A DNA stretch of 64,000 nt, from assembly GCA_963675035.1 (NCBI GenBank), contig OY776111.1:37651131-37715130 (forward strand), in the 5' to 3' direction. The translations under genes and the position numbers were made by a program. Each line of letters starts with the position of its first letter. Positions within the stretch are counted from its first letter, which is position 1. Source of the stretch: Allygus modestus (taxonomy: Eukaryota; Arthropoda; Insecta; Hemiptera; Cicadellidae). The notes beneath the pieces were generated by a model. The model made no database searches, had not been told where the DNA came from, and saw nothing but the letters and a program-made list of their open reading frames with translations. Positions 10,864 to 21,015 of this stretch are shown here, piece after piece.

Positions 10864-11451
10864 TTGTGCTGGGATAAACCAACAGCTTTCATAAGCATCC
10901 CATATGTCCCAAAACTGTCGGAAAAAATAAGGCGAGTTGCCAGAAAATATAAGATCTTAACAGCTTTTAAATCGTCAAACACTTTGAGACAGCAACTAAC
11001 TAAAGTAAAACCGAAAAATGAAGAACAAGCTTCAAAAAACTGTATCTACAGCATCAAATGTGAATGTGAGGGTGAATATATAGGGGAAACTAAAAGGCCA
11101 CTAAAAGTTCGTATAAACGAACATAAAAGAAACACAAAAAATGGCGAAACAGTAAAATCTAAATTGGCAAAACACGCCTGGGAAAATGATCATAAATTTA
11201 GTTGGGAAGAGGCAAAAATTATACATCATGAGTCTCACTATTATAAAAGAAAGTTTGTTGAAGGGGCATTAATTAAATTACATGAAAATCCAATAAGTCA
11301 GAGTAGTATTGAAGTCAGGCCACTATGGATTCCCTTAATTAAAAAACATTTCAGTCAAAAATCACCCCGCAAACACACGCCAGTTCCTTGTGTTACAGTT
11401 GCTCCTGCGTCTAGAGTCCATCCAATGCGGCTACGTCACATGCGTCCGTGA
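10864..11451 (+). pseudogene. Penelope GIY-YIG endonuclease domain, right copy
   Basis: It has the same 195-residue content as the left copy: the GIY-YIG core with GEYIGETKRPLKVRINEHKR, then HAWENDHKFSWEEAKIIHHE and the SSIEVRPLWIPLIK tail. The upstream reverse transcriptase is missing altogether in this copy, so the first residues come from the junction. The domain itself looks uninterrupted. Without the polymerase the copy cannot move alone. Confidence 0.8.
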
Positions 11452-12201
11452 TCGCCCTTGGAGGAAACACGGCCACCTGATTGCATGACCAGTTCCCAAT
11501 GCTCAGCTTGGAGGCATACGGTAATCTCTATGAGAATATCGTACTGGTGCCCGTGTAGCATTCTAGGAGGAATCGTGCAGTTTTTGGTTTCCGTGTCATG
11601 TTCCCGTTGAAAAAGACGTGTGGGTAGCCACAGCTGTGTCGTCACGTGCCCCTGTTGGTAGGTGGGGGTAACGGCTCTCCCCCCTCCACTGCCGCTAGCC
11701 ACTAGTCTAGTGTGCGGTTTGGTTGTGGATGGACGTGAGATTTAAGTTTCCCGTGTTTGCCCGTCAGCTTGGAGGCCACGATGCAGAACAGGTAATGTAT
11801 TGTCAGTTTTCCATTTGTTCGTATATATAAATGTTGTGTTAGTGTATTGTATTCGATTTTTTGTATATATATTCGTTATCTTTATGTTAGTGTAAATTAA
11901 ATTGTAAAGGAAAATATTAAAAAAATGTAGGTTAGTTAGGTGTATATATAAATTTTGTGTTAGTGTATTGTATTTGATTTTTTGTATATATATTTGTTAT
12001 CTTTGTGTTAGTGTAAATTAAAATGCAAAAGAAAAATAATCAAAAAAATCAAAAAAAAAATGTAGGTTAGTTAGGTGTAAGAGTTTGATATTTAGATGTA
12101 AGTAGGGTTCACTTGATAACGGGAGGAGTTTCCTTACCTCCCGAAACGTAGTGTAGTTTTAAACACTAGAAGCGATAGGTAAAGTTCAAATAAATCAAAA
12201 A
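10864..12201 (+). mobile_element. Penelope-like element, 5'-truncated, right arm
   Basis: This is a near-identical copy of the left arm in the opposite orientation. Its truncated 5' end faces the left copy across a short spacer, and its 3' end points outward, ending AAATAAATCAAAAA at about 12,201. The outward terminus (CTTTACCTATCGCTTCTAGT in the other orientation) also occurs as an isolated fragment at 24,187-24,256. TTTGTAACTCTTGTG is repeated at about 10,817 and 10,856, so the junction shows microhomology. Confidence 0.8.
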
Positions 12202-12519
12202 ATAAAATCAAATCCATCGCTATTATGAGTTTCAAAAATACAGTATTTTTGATATTTGCTTCTTTTTGTGATATCCTCTTCTTGTTGTTCAATTGGAAGT
12301 AAAGATGCTTCGAAATCCGCGTACACAACAAATGGAATAGGGTATTGTTGATTTACTTTGTCAAATTGTACATATGATCTGCTAGCATGTGGTAATTTAA
12401 TTCTAACCTCATAGTTTCCACTACATAACCTTTGATCTTCTGATAACCATTCTGAACCTCCTCTTCTTAATGGTTTGCTCACATGACAAAAACATCTTTT
12501 ACAATTAGGTGTATTCATT
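12202..12519 (-). pseudogene. Polinton/viral-type DNA polymerase B fragment
   Basis: The minus-strand frame has CKRCFCHV, an LCSGNYEVRIKLP segment and PFVVYADFEASLLP. The YADFE stretch corresponds to the first exonuclease motif (DxE) of protein-primed family B polymerases, preceded as usual by a cysteine-bearing finger. Only the part around this motif remains. It is cut on one side by the Penelope pair (12,201/12,202) and on the other by a short duplicated sequence. Polymerase function would be genome replication of a Polinton/adintovirus-like element. The fragment is dead. Confidence 0.6.
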
Positions 12520-12541
12520 ATGACTCAATTAGGTGTATTCA
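12502..12541. repeat. 17 bp direct repeat, period 23
   Basis: CAATTAGGTGTATTCAT occurs at 12,502-12,518 and 12,525-12,541 at the end of the polymerase fragment. It could be a target duplication scar or a small slippage product. Confidence 0.7.
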
Positions 12542-12949
12542 TCTGGCGACTTTCCAAGACCTCGAGGTTTTTAGTGAAGAGTTAAGACTTCTCATAGCGT
12601 CCGGTTACGATTTATCTTTGGAACTTTACGCAACAAAAAAGAACATGGACTCTGCGCAGGAATAAACAACATGGACTGTGCGCAGGAATAAAGTATCTAC
12701 CATCTTTCATCAGAAAGCGAAGTGATGGCCGCGACTCGTCCGGATCAACAACATCGATGACAACGAACAACGGGGAACTATTGTAAACATGAATTATTGT
12801 AAATAAAATAAAGTAATTTTTGTAATAGTACTATCTCCCACTCGTATCATTCGATTGTTTTCATTCGATATTTGTTATCGATTAAACTATCTAATCACAA
12901 TTCGAATTTTACGCGTGCGAGGTAGTACTTTTTTAAAATACCCTCCCCG

Positions 12950-13061
12950 TGACCTTGACCTTTAAACTTTCCCTTATTACGTCACAAAACCGCCTACGTC
13001 ACTGGCTCAGCCTCAGATGACGTATATAATGACTCAGCACTTCCGGTCACGTGACCGGAAG
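12950..13061 (+). promoter_or_regulatory. Promoter-like block: TCAAGGTCA, CRE-like sites, TATA, palindrome
   Basis: In order there are TGACCTTGA (12,950-12,958, the reverse of the TCAAGGTCA nuclear-receptor monomer site), TTACGTCAC and CTACGTCAC, TGACGTATATAATG (a CRE-like half overlapping a TATA-like element at about 13,022-13,029), and a perfect 22 bp palindrome at 13,040-13,061 (CTTCCGGTCAC and its complement). The cluster lies 50-160 bp before an open exon with a good donor, which supports a promoter reading. Confidence 0.5.
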
Positions 13062-13112
13062 CTGTCAATCAAGTGAGCCAGCACCGGCAAATCCCCACTA
13101 CTCGTAGACACT

Positions 13113-13286
13113 ATGACCCGTTTCGTATTTGTAACCGATAATATAAGGAATAGGCTCATTTACACTACTGATCATTGTATCAACTGCCGCGCACTCTGCA
13201 TCAAGCCAACTGAAGACGCTCAGACTAGATCGGCAAAACACTGGTGTACTGGCATTCCTTTACGCCAACTTGTTCAGCCCATCGAT
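13113..13286 (+). CDS. Candidate first coding exon, unknown protein
   Basis: An ATG at 13,113 opens 58 codons ending in the splice-donor match GAT|GTAAGT at 13,287. The product is cysteine-containing (DHCINCRALC) and I do not recognise it. A promoter-like block lies just upstream. Downstream exons could not be found with confidence in the next kilobases. It may be a host exon, a viral leader exon, or chance. Confidence 0.3.
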
Positions 13287-15071
13287 GTAAGTTTATATTG
13301 ATGGTTTTGTCAAATATTACGGTGAGTTGAAAATCAAGGTATTTAATTTATGTATTACTATATTAGGCATTATTAGGCTAGACCATAAGTGAAGGACGTG
13401 GCAAAAAGGAATACTCCCGAGCGGTGAGCACGCTGTTGTTTACACGCTCCTCGACCTCTTAAGATTAATAAAACTACATTTAAACTTATATATTCCTTTT
13501 TTGCATAAATAAATGCATCCAACGGTATAAATATATGTTAGTTTATAATTATGTGTAGATTTTAATAATTAAAACTATAGAACATTGTAACAGAATGACA
13601 TGACAAATTCAGTTAGCGAGAAACTTTTCTATTTTTAGGTAGAAACAAACTTCCAATGAGAAAAATGTAGCTAGTTAGTTTATATTCAAAATTTATTCGA
13701 AAATATTTTCGATAGAACTTCAAGTTTGTTCATTAATCCGATGTTAATAACCGCTATGGCCAGCTTTTCGCGTGCCGCAGTCGCGTCGTCGTCGCGGACC
13801 GGGGCTCCACGCTGTTCTACCACATCACATAAACTCTCCTCATTTTACTTAAATCTACACTTAAAATATATAACTAAAGTGCATTTGACTTCATATTGCG
13901 TTGATATTATTGTCATTTAACATAGTTTTAAATTTGTATAGAAAAATCATCTATCGAGATATAATTAGGCCTTTTAAACTATCTAGTAGTCAAACTTTGT
14001 TCCCTCCATCTGGTATTAATTGTATTTTGAAATTAGATATGTAGTTGAATTGGACATGTTTTCAGGTTTAATATTCTACAATTTGCTTGCTGAAGAATAT
14101 TTTATGATTTTAATCGTAAAATATAAATAGATGAGAATTAAAATCTGTTTATAGAAAATTAAAAGCTATATCCGTCTAACAACAATCCAGTTTATTCATA
14201 TATTATCTGTTTCGGTGTGAATAATTAAAGGATATATCGGTGGACTAAAATACTTCGGCTTCTTAGACATAAATTTGTGTAGCTAAAAATGTAATAAAAG
14301 TAATGAATATTTTTTTTTATGTCAAAACTCATAACTAGTTTTACCTTGTCCTGCATTAGTACAACTGCAATTAGGTTGATCATACAGACAATACGAACAT
14401 GATTTTTTAAATAATAAAAATAAAAATATTATTTATATTCGTTCTATTTAACTATTTACTGCTGGTTACGAATAAAATGTGTGTTCCATTACAAATTAAA
14501 ACCCATTAAACTCAGGTTTTATTAAATTGAATGAATGTAGAGAACAGAAGGGCGATGAGAGGTAGAGAGAGAGAGAGAGAGAGGGCACTTAGAGTGAAAA
14601 GTCAGTGTAGTTTGTGCTCCTGATTATTTTAATATTTTAATGTATAAATAGTGTTTTTTTATAAAAAAGTTTTAGTGTTTTCTATTCGCAATAAAACAGT
14701 GAATTATATTCTGGATTAAAATCCTACAAGTTCCAAGTATTATGACTAAGAGGTGAGAAAGAGTGATAAATTAACCTGAATATTTTTAAAGCGGCAGAAG
14801 AGTCTGTTATTACAACTGATAAGGAGGGTCGGTGGACTCTGGACAATCCTAGTCTGTGACCTTGCCGGCAGTTGTTTGATTTCTGTCTGTCAGAGAACTG
14901 GTCACTTTGTTTACTATTTGAATGAAAGATACTTTGATTATCTTTGGAAAGAAAATATTTTTCTTCACACCTTGTTCTAATATTTTAAATGTTTAAAATA
15001 TACTGCATATATATTTATATATTTTTCAAGCCATTGCAGGAATTCAAGCTATTGAACGAAGATTAATAATA
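13287..15071. other. AT-rich non-coding stretch with (GA)n
   Basis: I see no gene here. A short GC-rich island lies at about 13,760-13,820 and a GA dinucleotide run at about 14,563-14,583. The end of the stretch may contain the 5' untranslated part of the LINE that follows. Confidence 0.45.
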
Positions 15072-15704
15072 ATGACTAAATTACCATGTGGCAATTGTCA
15101 AAAAGGAATTAGATATAGTGCTGTCTGCTGCAGTGGGCCATGACAGAGTTGGTTTCATAAAAGGTGCACAGATATAACAGACGAGGATTTCAGAAAATTA
15201 TGTAAAGGTGTATCTCGTTGGACATGCTCACAGTGTGCCAACAAACCTGAAAGTAATTCCTCAGCCGATGACACACAAAATGTAACAGATATAAAAAATA
15301 TACTGGTTAATCTTATTTCTGAAGGGGACGTTGACCTCGAAACGTCCTTAACTATTGCTGCTGAAGCTGGAAGTGCACTGTTGGAAGAGAACAACATTTT
15401 GAATAAAAAAATACATGATTTGAAGTACTCAAAATCAACAATACAACTGGAATTGGAAGACAAAATCAAAGCTTTACAAGATGATAATGCCCTTCTAAAA
15501 CATAGCCTAGAAAAAATTAAAAAAGAGTCCTCAGAGGAATTAGATTCATTACAGAAAAAAGTAACAAACGAAAGAATTTTCAAGGATAGATTGTTAGACC
15601 AATTTGAATCTGAAAAGGGTTTACTTTCCTCACAAATAAATCAACTTGATCAAACTAAAAAACTTGAGGGAAAAAGCAAATGTAATGGAGACAAGGTACA
15701 ATGA
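15072..15704 (+). pseudogene. ORF1-like protein: PHD finger plus coiled coil
   Basis: From the ATG at 15,072 the product reads LPCGNCQKGI, CC..., then WFHKRCTDITDEDFRKLC and WTCSQC, a PHD-type zinc finger spaced C-x2-C ... H-x-x-C ... C-x2-C. A TGA at 15,141-15,143 lies inside the finger. After it come about 120 residues of heptad-like coiled coil (KIHDLKYSKSTIQLELEDKI onward). In the LINE family such ORF1 proteins bind RNA or chromatin. Near 15,650 the reading frame shifts by one base into the segment that leads to the protease domain. Confidence 0.65.
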
Positions 15705-15731
15705 ACAAAAATCTGTTTTAAATTTTGAAAG

Positions 15732-16354
15732 TAATATCTCAATGTGTACTTCTATAATGGAGTCGACATGGATCACTGACGACACAGTTGAGCTTTATTA
15801 CAGGTTGCTTGCATCTAAAGTAATATCTCAATGTGTACTTCTATAATGGAGTCGACATGGATCACTGACGACACAGTTGAGCTTTATTACAGGTTGCTTG
15901 CATCTAAAGTAATATCTCAATGTGTACTTCTATAATGGAGTCGACATGGATCACTGACGACACAGTTGAGCTTTATTACAGGTTGCTTGCATCTAAAGTA
16001 ATATCTCAATGTGTACTTCTATAATGGAGTCGACATGGATCACTGACGACACAGTTGAGCTTTATTACAGGTTGCTTGCATCTAAAGTAATATCTCAATG
16101 TGTACTTCTATAATGGAGTCGACATGGATCACTGACGACACAGTTGAGCTTTATTACAGGTTGCTTGCATCTAAAGTAATATCTCAATGTGTACTTCTAT
16201 AATGGAGTCGACATGGATCACTGACGACACAGTTGAGCTTTATTACAGGTTGCTTGCATCTAAAGTAATATCTCAATGTGTACTTCTATAATGGAGTCGA
16301 CATGGATCACTGACGACACAGTTGAGCTTTATTACAGGTTGCTTGCATCTAAAG
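15732..16354 (+). repeat. Seven tandem 89 bp units inside the LINE ORF
   Basis: Unit starts (TAATATCTCAATGTGTACTT) are at 15,732, 15,821, 15,910, 15,999, 16,088, 16,177 and 16,266. The last unit ends at 16,354, where the sequence changes to TAATTCCACAAG. The units are virtually identical. Because 89 is not a multiple of three, each copy shifts the frame. The unit encodes MCTSIMESTWITDDTVELYY in the original frame. Confidence 0.95.
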
Positions 16355-16904
16355 TAATTCCACAAGATATGCTATTGATGACCCCTGCACTTACACACCA
16401 TTTGAAATGTTTTGAGGGAAGTGATAGTTCAATAGATCTTCAACAAATTAACAAAAAGTTGTTCATATTTTTCCCTATTAACGATGCGTCTGCTGATGAT
16501 GTGGTGGGAGGTACTCACTGGAGTCTACTGTTACTAGAAAAAAAAGTAATAATTGGTTTTACTTTGATTCAGTTGGTGAATACAACCTAAATCATGCCCA
16601 GACAGTAAAGAACAACTTCTCCAAGCACTTAGGCTTGAGTGAAAACTTGCCCATGCACAAAGTAGCTGTACCTCAACAAAACAACACAGTAGATTGTGGT
16701 GTGTATATGTTGATTTTTACCGACATTCTTATTCAGCGCATTATTCAGGGAAAATTATGTGAATTGCAAAGTACAACAAATAAATTTTTTCCAATTGTAC
16801 AAGAAAGTGACGTTTTGACTAAGCGAGCTCAATTGGCTCTTTTCCTCTACACAAAGAGTCATAAGGCATTTAGCTTGGACACAGTTACACAGTTTCCAAT
16901 ATGA
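16276..16904 (+). pseudogene. Ulp1/SENP-like cysteine protease domain
   Basis: The last repeat unit leads into ASKVIPQDMLLMTPALTHHL, then FFPIND and GGTHWSLLLL (the catalytic His region). After a frameshift in the A-run near 16,545 comes the FYFDSVGEYN segment (Asp), and then QQNNTVDCGVYML (catalytic Cys). This order matches C48 de-SUMOylating peptidases, which occur fused to or within the ORF1 of some arthropod LINEs. The frameshift splits His from Cys, so this copy is inactive. Confidence 0.65.
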
Positions 16905-16924
16905 TGTATCAAGTACCCAACCCC

Positions 16925-17385
16925 ACCCCTCTTATATTCATTCAATTATATCTTTTGGAATTTCACTGTATGGCGCAATCTCTCAGGATAACTTAAATTC
17001 TATTTTAAAAATGCAAAAAAAAGCTATACGAGTAACTTGTAATTTGGAACCCAGAACATCAGTTAAAGAATATTTTAAATCCGAAAACATTATGACTGTA
17101 TATGGTATGTATATTTTTGAAACAACCTTATCAGTTAAGAACAGGCTACATGAACTAGAAATTAACGGTGATAATCAAAACTATTTTACAAGAAATCGTA
17201 ACAATTTAGCAATCAGCACCCACAACCAGCAACTTTTTGAAAAAAAAAAAATATATATATATTGGATCAAAGTTGTATAAAAAACTTCCCGTCGACATTA
17301 AGTCAGAAGTGTCATATGGCAAATTTAAAACAAAACTAAAGAAATTTCTCATAAACAAGGCGATGTATTGTTTTCAAGAGCTTTA
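16925..17385 (+). pseudogene. Reverse transcriptase C-terminal tail
   Basis: SLYGAISQDNLNSILKMQKK, TSVKEYFKSENIMTVYGMYI and a following FKTKLKKFLINKA match the region after the thumb in jockey/CR1-like reverse transcriptases (the 'QKKAIR ... LT...LYI' tail). The catalytic part is absent. A frameshift in an A/TA-run near 17,260 separates the last 35 codons. Confidence 0.6.
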
Positions 17386-17632
17386 AATTTTCCTATTTTC
17401 ATGTTATTATTGTAGCTAGCAGTGGTTCCAAAGTTTAAATTTTAAGTTTATTTTTTATTTATTTCTTATTGTCACACTTGTATATATTTTCAGATTGCCA
17501 ATGTATGTGTTTGTTTCTGTAGATGTGCTCCTGCTCAAGGGCTATTCAAAGCTTGTTATCATAACCTTGACACTATTCATGTATACCTATAGGTATGCCT
17601 TTATTAAATGAATAAAGGCATTTTGAATTTGA

Positions 17633-18624
17633 ATGCCATTCCAGTATTCAGTAGTATTTTTATTTATATTATGCATGAGACAACACTGGTTAGCTATTTG
17701 CTAGCATTCGCTATTATATCAACTACGTCAAATATGGACACTTATATTAATATGCTGGGATTTTTCTTCACAGTCATAACTGCTAACGGCTGGACGGATT
17801 TTAACGTTTGAGGTGTCAAAATGAAGATATTTTTACGTAAATTAGCCAGTACGTCTTAGAATTTTGAAAGGACATCAACTCCGAAATCCATTTTCTTAGT
17901 CCTAGTCTAAAAAGCCGGTTTTTAGACCGAAACTAGTGTTAAACCCGATCTCCGAAACTCGCCCTTAACACTCCTACAATACATAGGCTATATTTGTGCA
18001 AAACTTCAGCAGAGTTGCTCCAGTGGTTTTGTCGTGATGGAATAATAGACAGACAGACAGACACCACCTCATCTTTGTAATAGTAGTGATTATTTTAAAC
18101 AGCAATTCCAATCGTAAACTGTAATAAGTAGTCTACTGTTTACTTATATCAACCAACTAAATGAAGCTGATTGATTTAAAATACGCTTCATAAATCATAA
18201 TAGAAAATTTAGAAATTATAAAATGGCCAGTAAAAAAACTGAACACCATATGGTTGATGTAAATTACTGCTATGAACTTGTCATTACACAAATCAGCTAT
18301 TTCCTTTAAAGGGAAAATATATCCGTAAATATAGGAAGACGTGCAGTATTAGTTTATTACAACCAACTAACGAATGTGGCATTAAAAAAACATATGTTTC
18401 TTGTTATTGTGGCGAAATAACGACCTTTAATTACTATTTTACCGTACGGGGCCTAAGATAATAAACTTTAAAACATATGTCTGCACCTCTACGACCTACA
18501 AACTACTTATGTTTCAAATCTTGTACTTGGTGCACTTCTGATTACTGAGAAAATTTCATTCGCACATCGGACAGCAAAAATAATGGTAATTATATAATAA
18601 GATACTAGTTTAAAATAAATGTTA
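17633..18624. other. Non-coding, AT-rich
   Basis: No supportable gene is visible. A segment at about 17,990-18,065 (CAAAACTTCAGCAGAGTTGC ... GACAGACAGACAG) resembles the degenerate tail sequences of common insect repeats. Confidence 0.45.
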
Positions 18625-18799
18625 AGGCGATTCCACACTTCTCGAGAACACGCCTGAACATTAGGCCGAACATTCTCCCGAATGTTCACTGAACATTCCG
18701 TCCCGTATGTTCCCGTATGTATTTAAAAGTTCGTGCAGTTCCCACACTTCTCGCGAACACTTCGAACATTCGGAGTTTGCGAGAAGTGTGGAGCCGCCT
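18625..18799. mobile_element. Small MITE, PIF/Harbinger-like
   Basis: Its ends form inverted repeats: AGGCGATTCCACACTTCTCG at 18,625, and at 18,799 reversed AGGCGGCTCCACACTTCTCG, with two mismatches in 20. Flanks are TTA and TTT, near the TWA site of PIF/Harbinger. Internally, short GAACATTC/GAATGTTC words repeat in both directions. It is 175 bp with no coding capacity. Confidence 0.65.
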
Positions 18800-19261
18800 T
18801 TTTTGATTTTTATCAGCCGAAACACTGGTTATTTACCGTTGATTTTATTTGTAGATAAGGTTCTAAAAGTTGTTATGATGAAGTTTCAGAAATTTGTGAT
18901 TTCAAAAAATATTGTTCTAACATACTGCTTTTCCGTTGGTTTTTGCATGAAAATATTTGTTCTGTTGATAGTCATGGTACATTAAATATCCAGATATAAA
19001 TTGTGTTCATATTATTATGCTCACCATTAGGATCTCGTAAACCGTAGTCATTACAAGCAAGGTTAAATGAGCATTCCTCTAAACTCGTTCGCCGCGTTCA
19101 AAACAAACATTTTGGACCAAAAACAAAAATTAGCTGATTCCGAAATGATAGTGTTCCCGCGGAAAAGTCGTTAAAACCACGAAAAATCGGAAATTATTTG
19201 AAAATGTTATTAAAAAACGTAGAAAAAATGCCGCCACAGCGAATAAAAAATAGGTATACAG

Positions 19262-19435
19262 AACTCTGCGGAGTTAGGTTAGGATAGGTTAGGTTATGAT
19301 AGTTAAATAAGTTATTTATCATAAACTAACCTAACCTAACTCCACAGAGCGTTGCATGTCTAAATAACGTGCTGGCACACTGCACGGTTCGGTTAGGTTA
19401 GGTTATAATAGTTATTTTATTATAACCTAACCTCG
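19262..19435. repeat. Two GGTTAGG-rich palindromes
   Basis: One inverted repeat pairs CTCTGCGGAGTTAGGTTAGG (19,264) with its near-complement ending at 19,349. A second pairs GGTTATAATA with TATTATAACC at about 19,401-19,429. The words are permutations of the arthropod TTAGG telomere unit, but the structure is palindromic and short. Confidence 0.75.
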
Positions 19436-19572
19436 TTATTAAATGCGGATGAAAACCACCGAAACTAGTTGTTTGGCAGCTGTAAAAACCACGGCGCCAG
19501 GCCCGCTCTGTGTTGAATAGATTGTAAACCTTTATTGGTAATTTCTTGGTTTTAATAGTCCTATCGGCAAAA

Positions 19573-19957
19573 CAATTGCGCAAACCTAATCAGGGTGAAA
19601 TTCCACACAATTTGAATACCCACATGACAAAATTATAAGAAACAACATATTTTCCTATTTTCCGTGGTTTTAACTACTATTCCGCGGTAAAACCATGCAA
19701 TCGGGATAGTAATTGCACGTACGTATTAAAGGCGAATTTCCGTTCATTTTTGAATACCCTCATAAGAGTATTATAAGAACCATATTTTTTCCGATTTTCC
19801 GAATTTTCCCGCCTTTTCCTTGGAGAAAAAAATGTGATCAGGAATATAATTGCACGTTCGTGTTGAGGGTGAAATTCCGCACATTTCGAATACCCACAAG
19901 ACATTATTATAAGAACAAAGTTATTTTCCGATTTTCCGACATATTCCCAAATTACAG
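19573..19957. repeat. Three diverged units of about 140 bp
   Basis: AATTGCGCA/AATTGCACGT, GAAATTCC, GAATACCC, TTATAAGAAC and TTTTCCGATTTTCCG recur in the same order from about 19,573, 19,710 and 19,850. The last unit ends at the acceptor of the MULE exon. Confidence 0.7.
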
Positions 19958-20118
19958 CCACCATAACGTTGGCACAACTTACAAGTTCTATGAAGAGATC
20001 GAGGAGTAAAGGTACCCCAACACTAATCATATCAGATTTCGAAACAGGAATCAAGAATACAGTTAAAGAAGAATTCCCTGAAGCAATACATAAAGGTTGC
20101 TGGTTTAATTTCAATCAG
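19958..20118 (+). pseudogene. MULE transposase exon (second DDE part)
   Basis: The frame begins after the acceptor ATTACAG at 19,951-19,957 and reads TLIISDFETGIKNTVKEEFP then HKGCWFNFNQ, closing with a donor (CAG|GTATGC). 'DFE...FP...GC.FHF.Q' is the signature around the second catalytic Asp of Mutator-like transposases in animals. The start and end of the gene are missing. In a normal gene this exon should follow, not precede, the exon at 20,216-20,470. Confidence 0.65.
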
Positions 20119-20215
20119 GTATGCTTTGAAAAATCAATTATTTGATTTTCTTAGAATATACAGTACTTAGAGTTATTTGTATTGACCAATTAGAAATAAA
20201 ATTTATATTACGGTA

Positions 20216-20470
20216 TTGTATTGGATACCAGATTCGTATGAGACGTACGAAAATCTTCTGGCCGGAAGGTTCAGGGATACCGATGGGACAGAGTATTCAT
20301 TCGAAAGAGTGGGAGGAGTGGATGACGAATCTGTATGCTTTTTTGTGGATCCACTGAATGACATTTTAAAAACGGCTGCAGAAATACACATTGACGGGAC
20401 CTTTAAGTTTGTACCAAGTTTACCGAAGAGCAGACAGTTGTTCACTGTTCTTGCTGTCAAAAATGATCAT
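20216..20470 (+). pseudogene. MULE transposase exon (first DDE part)
   Basis: The frame encodes a run through HIDGTFKFVPSLPKSRQLFT, the conserved region holding the first catalytic Asp (HIDGTFK) of the MULE family, and ends in a strong donor (CAT|GTGAGT at 20,468-20,476). It lies downstream of the exon that should come later, so the locus has been rearranged or is the junction of two copies. Confidence 0.7.
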
Positions 20471-20853
20471 GTGAGTACATTTTCCTTTTTAAATAATATA
20501 TAAAATTTTAAGACAACCATATCCTATACCTAATTTATGATATTTCTATTAGTCTCCATAAAAATTACATTTCATACAGTGCTAATTTTGACGTTTTGTG
20601 GGTGCAAATATTATAATCACACAGCGATATAAAACCAACTCTGCACCCCCCCCATAATTGCATCGCTGTTCCCCTGGTTACTGCAGAAGACTACAGTCAG
20701 AGGAGGTTCCAGTCCTACAAGATGTTACAGTTAACAAGTCAGGTAATAAAGTCAGGAATAGTTAAATTTTAAATAAATTTATGGGTGAACAGTACCCTCG
20801 TTATGACATTATAACTGCACCTATTATACTTATTCATCCATTCAAGTATCAAA
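20471..20853. other. Non-coding spacer
   Basis: This is intron-like or intergenic AT-rich sequence, and I see nothing recognisable before the pogo element end. Confidence 0.4.
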
Positions 20854-21015
20854 TGGGGTAATTAGCACCACTCTTTTTGGGGTAATTAGCACCAATTTTT
20901 ACTTACTTAGAAATTGGTATAACATTTGTAAACTGTTATAAATGCTACTTAATAGTTACTTTGAAAAGTAGGTAGGTAAGTACTTAAGTACTAATTTTTT
21001 TTCTTTTTGCAGGTC

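Larger units (their letters stand above)
15072..17632 (+). mobile_element. Degraded non-LTR retrotransposon (PHD/Ulp1 ORF1 type)
   Basis: The order is an ORF1-like gene with PHD finger and coiled coil, an Ulp1-type protease, then only the C-terminal tail of a reverse transcriptase ORF and a 3' end with the TTTGAATTTGAAT words common at CR1/jockey-like LINE tails. The endonuclease and the catalytic reverse transcriptase are deleted between about 16,905 and 16,925. Frameshifts, a stop in the PHD finger and an 89 bp expansion show it is inactive. Confidence 0.65.

Noticed and set aside
13760..13830. GC-rich island as a host exon
   Set aside because: Open in two frames for about 30 codons on each strand, but with no convincing splice sites or similarity.
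15155..15583. Minus-strand ORF of 142 codons
   Set aside because: It is the antisense shadow of the coiled-coil part of the LINE ORF1.
15732..16354. Regularly spaced repeats as a CRISPR array
   Set aside because: The repeats are contiguous 89 bp units with no unique spacers, in a eukaryotic coding region.
19262..19435. GGTTAGG words as an interstitial telomere
   Set aside because: There are only a few degenerate units and they are arranged as palindromes, not as a one-direction array.
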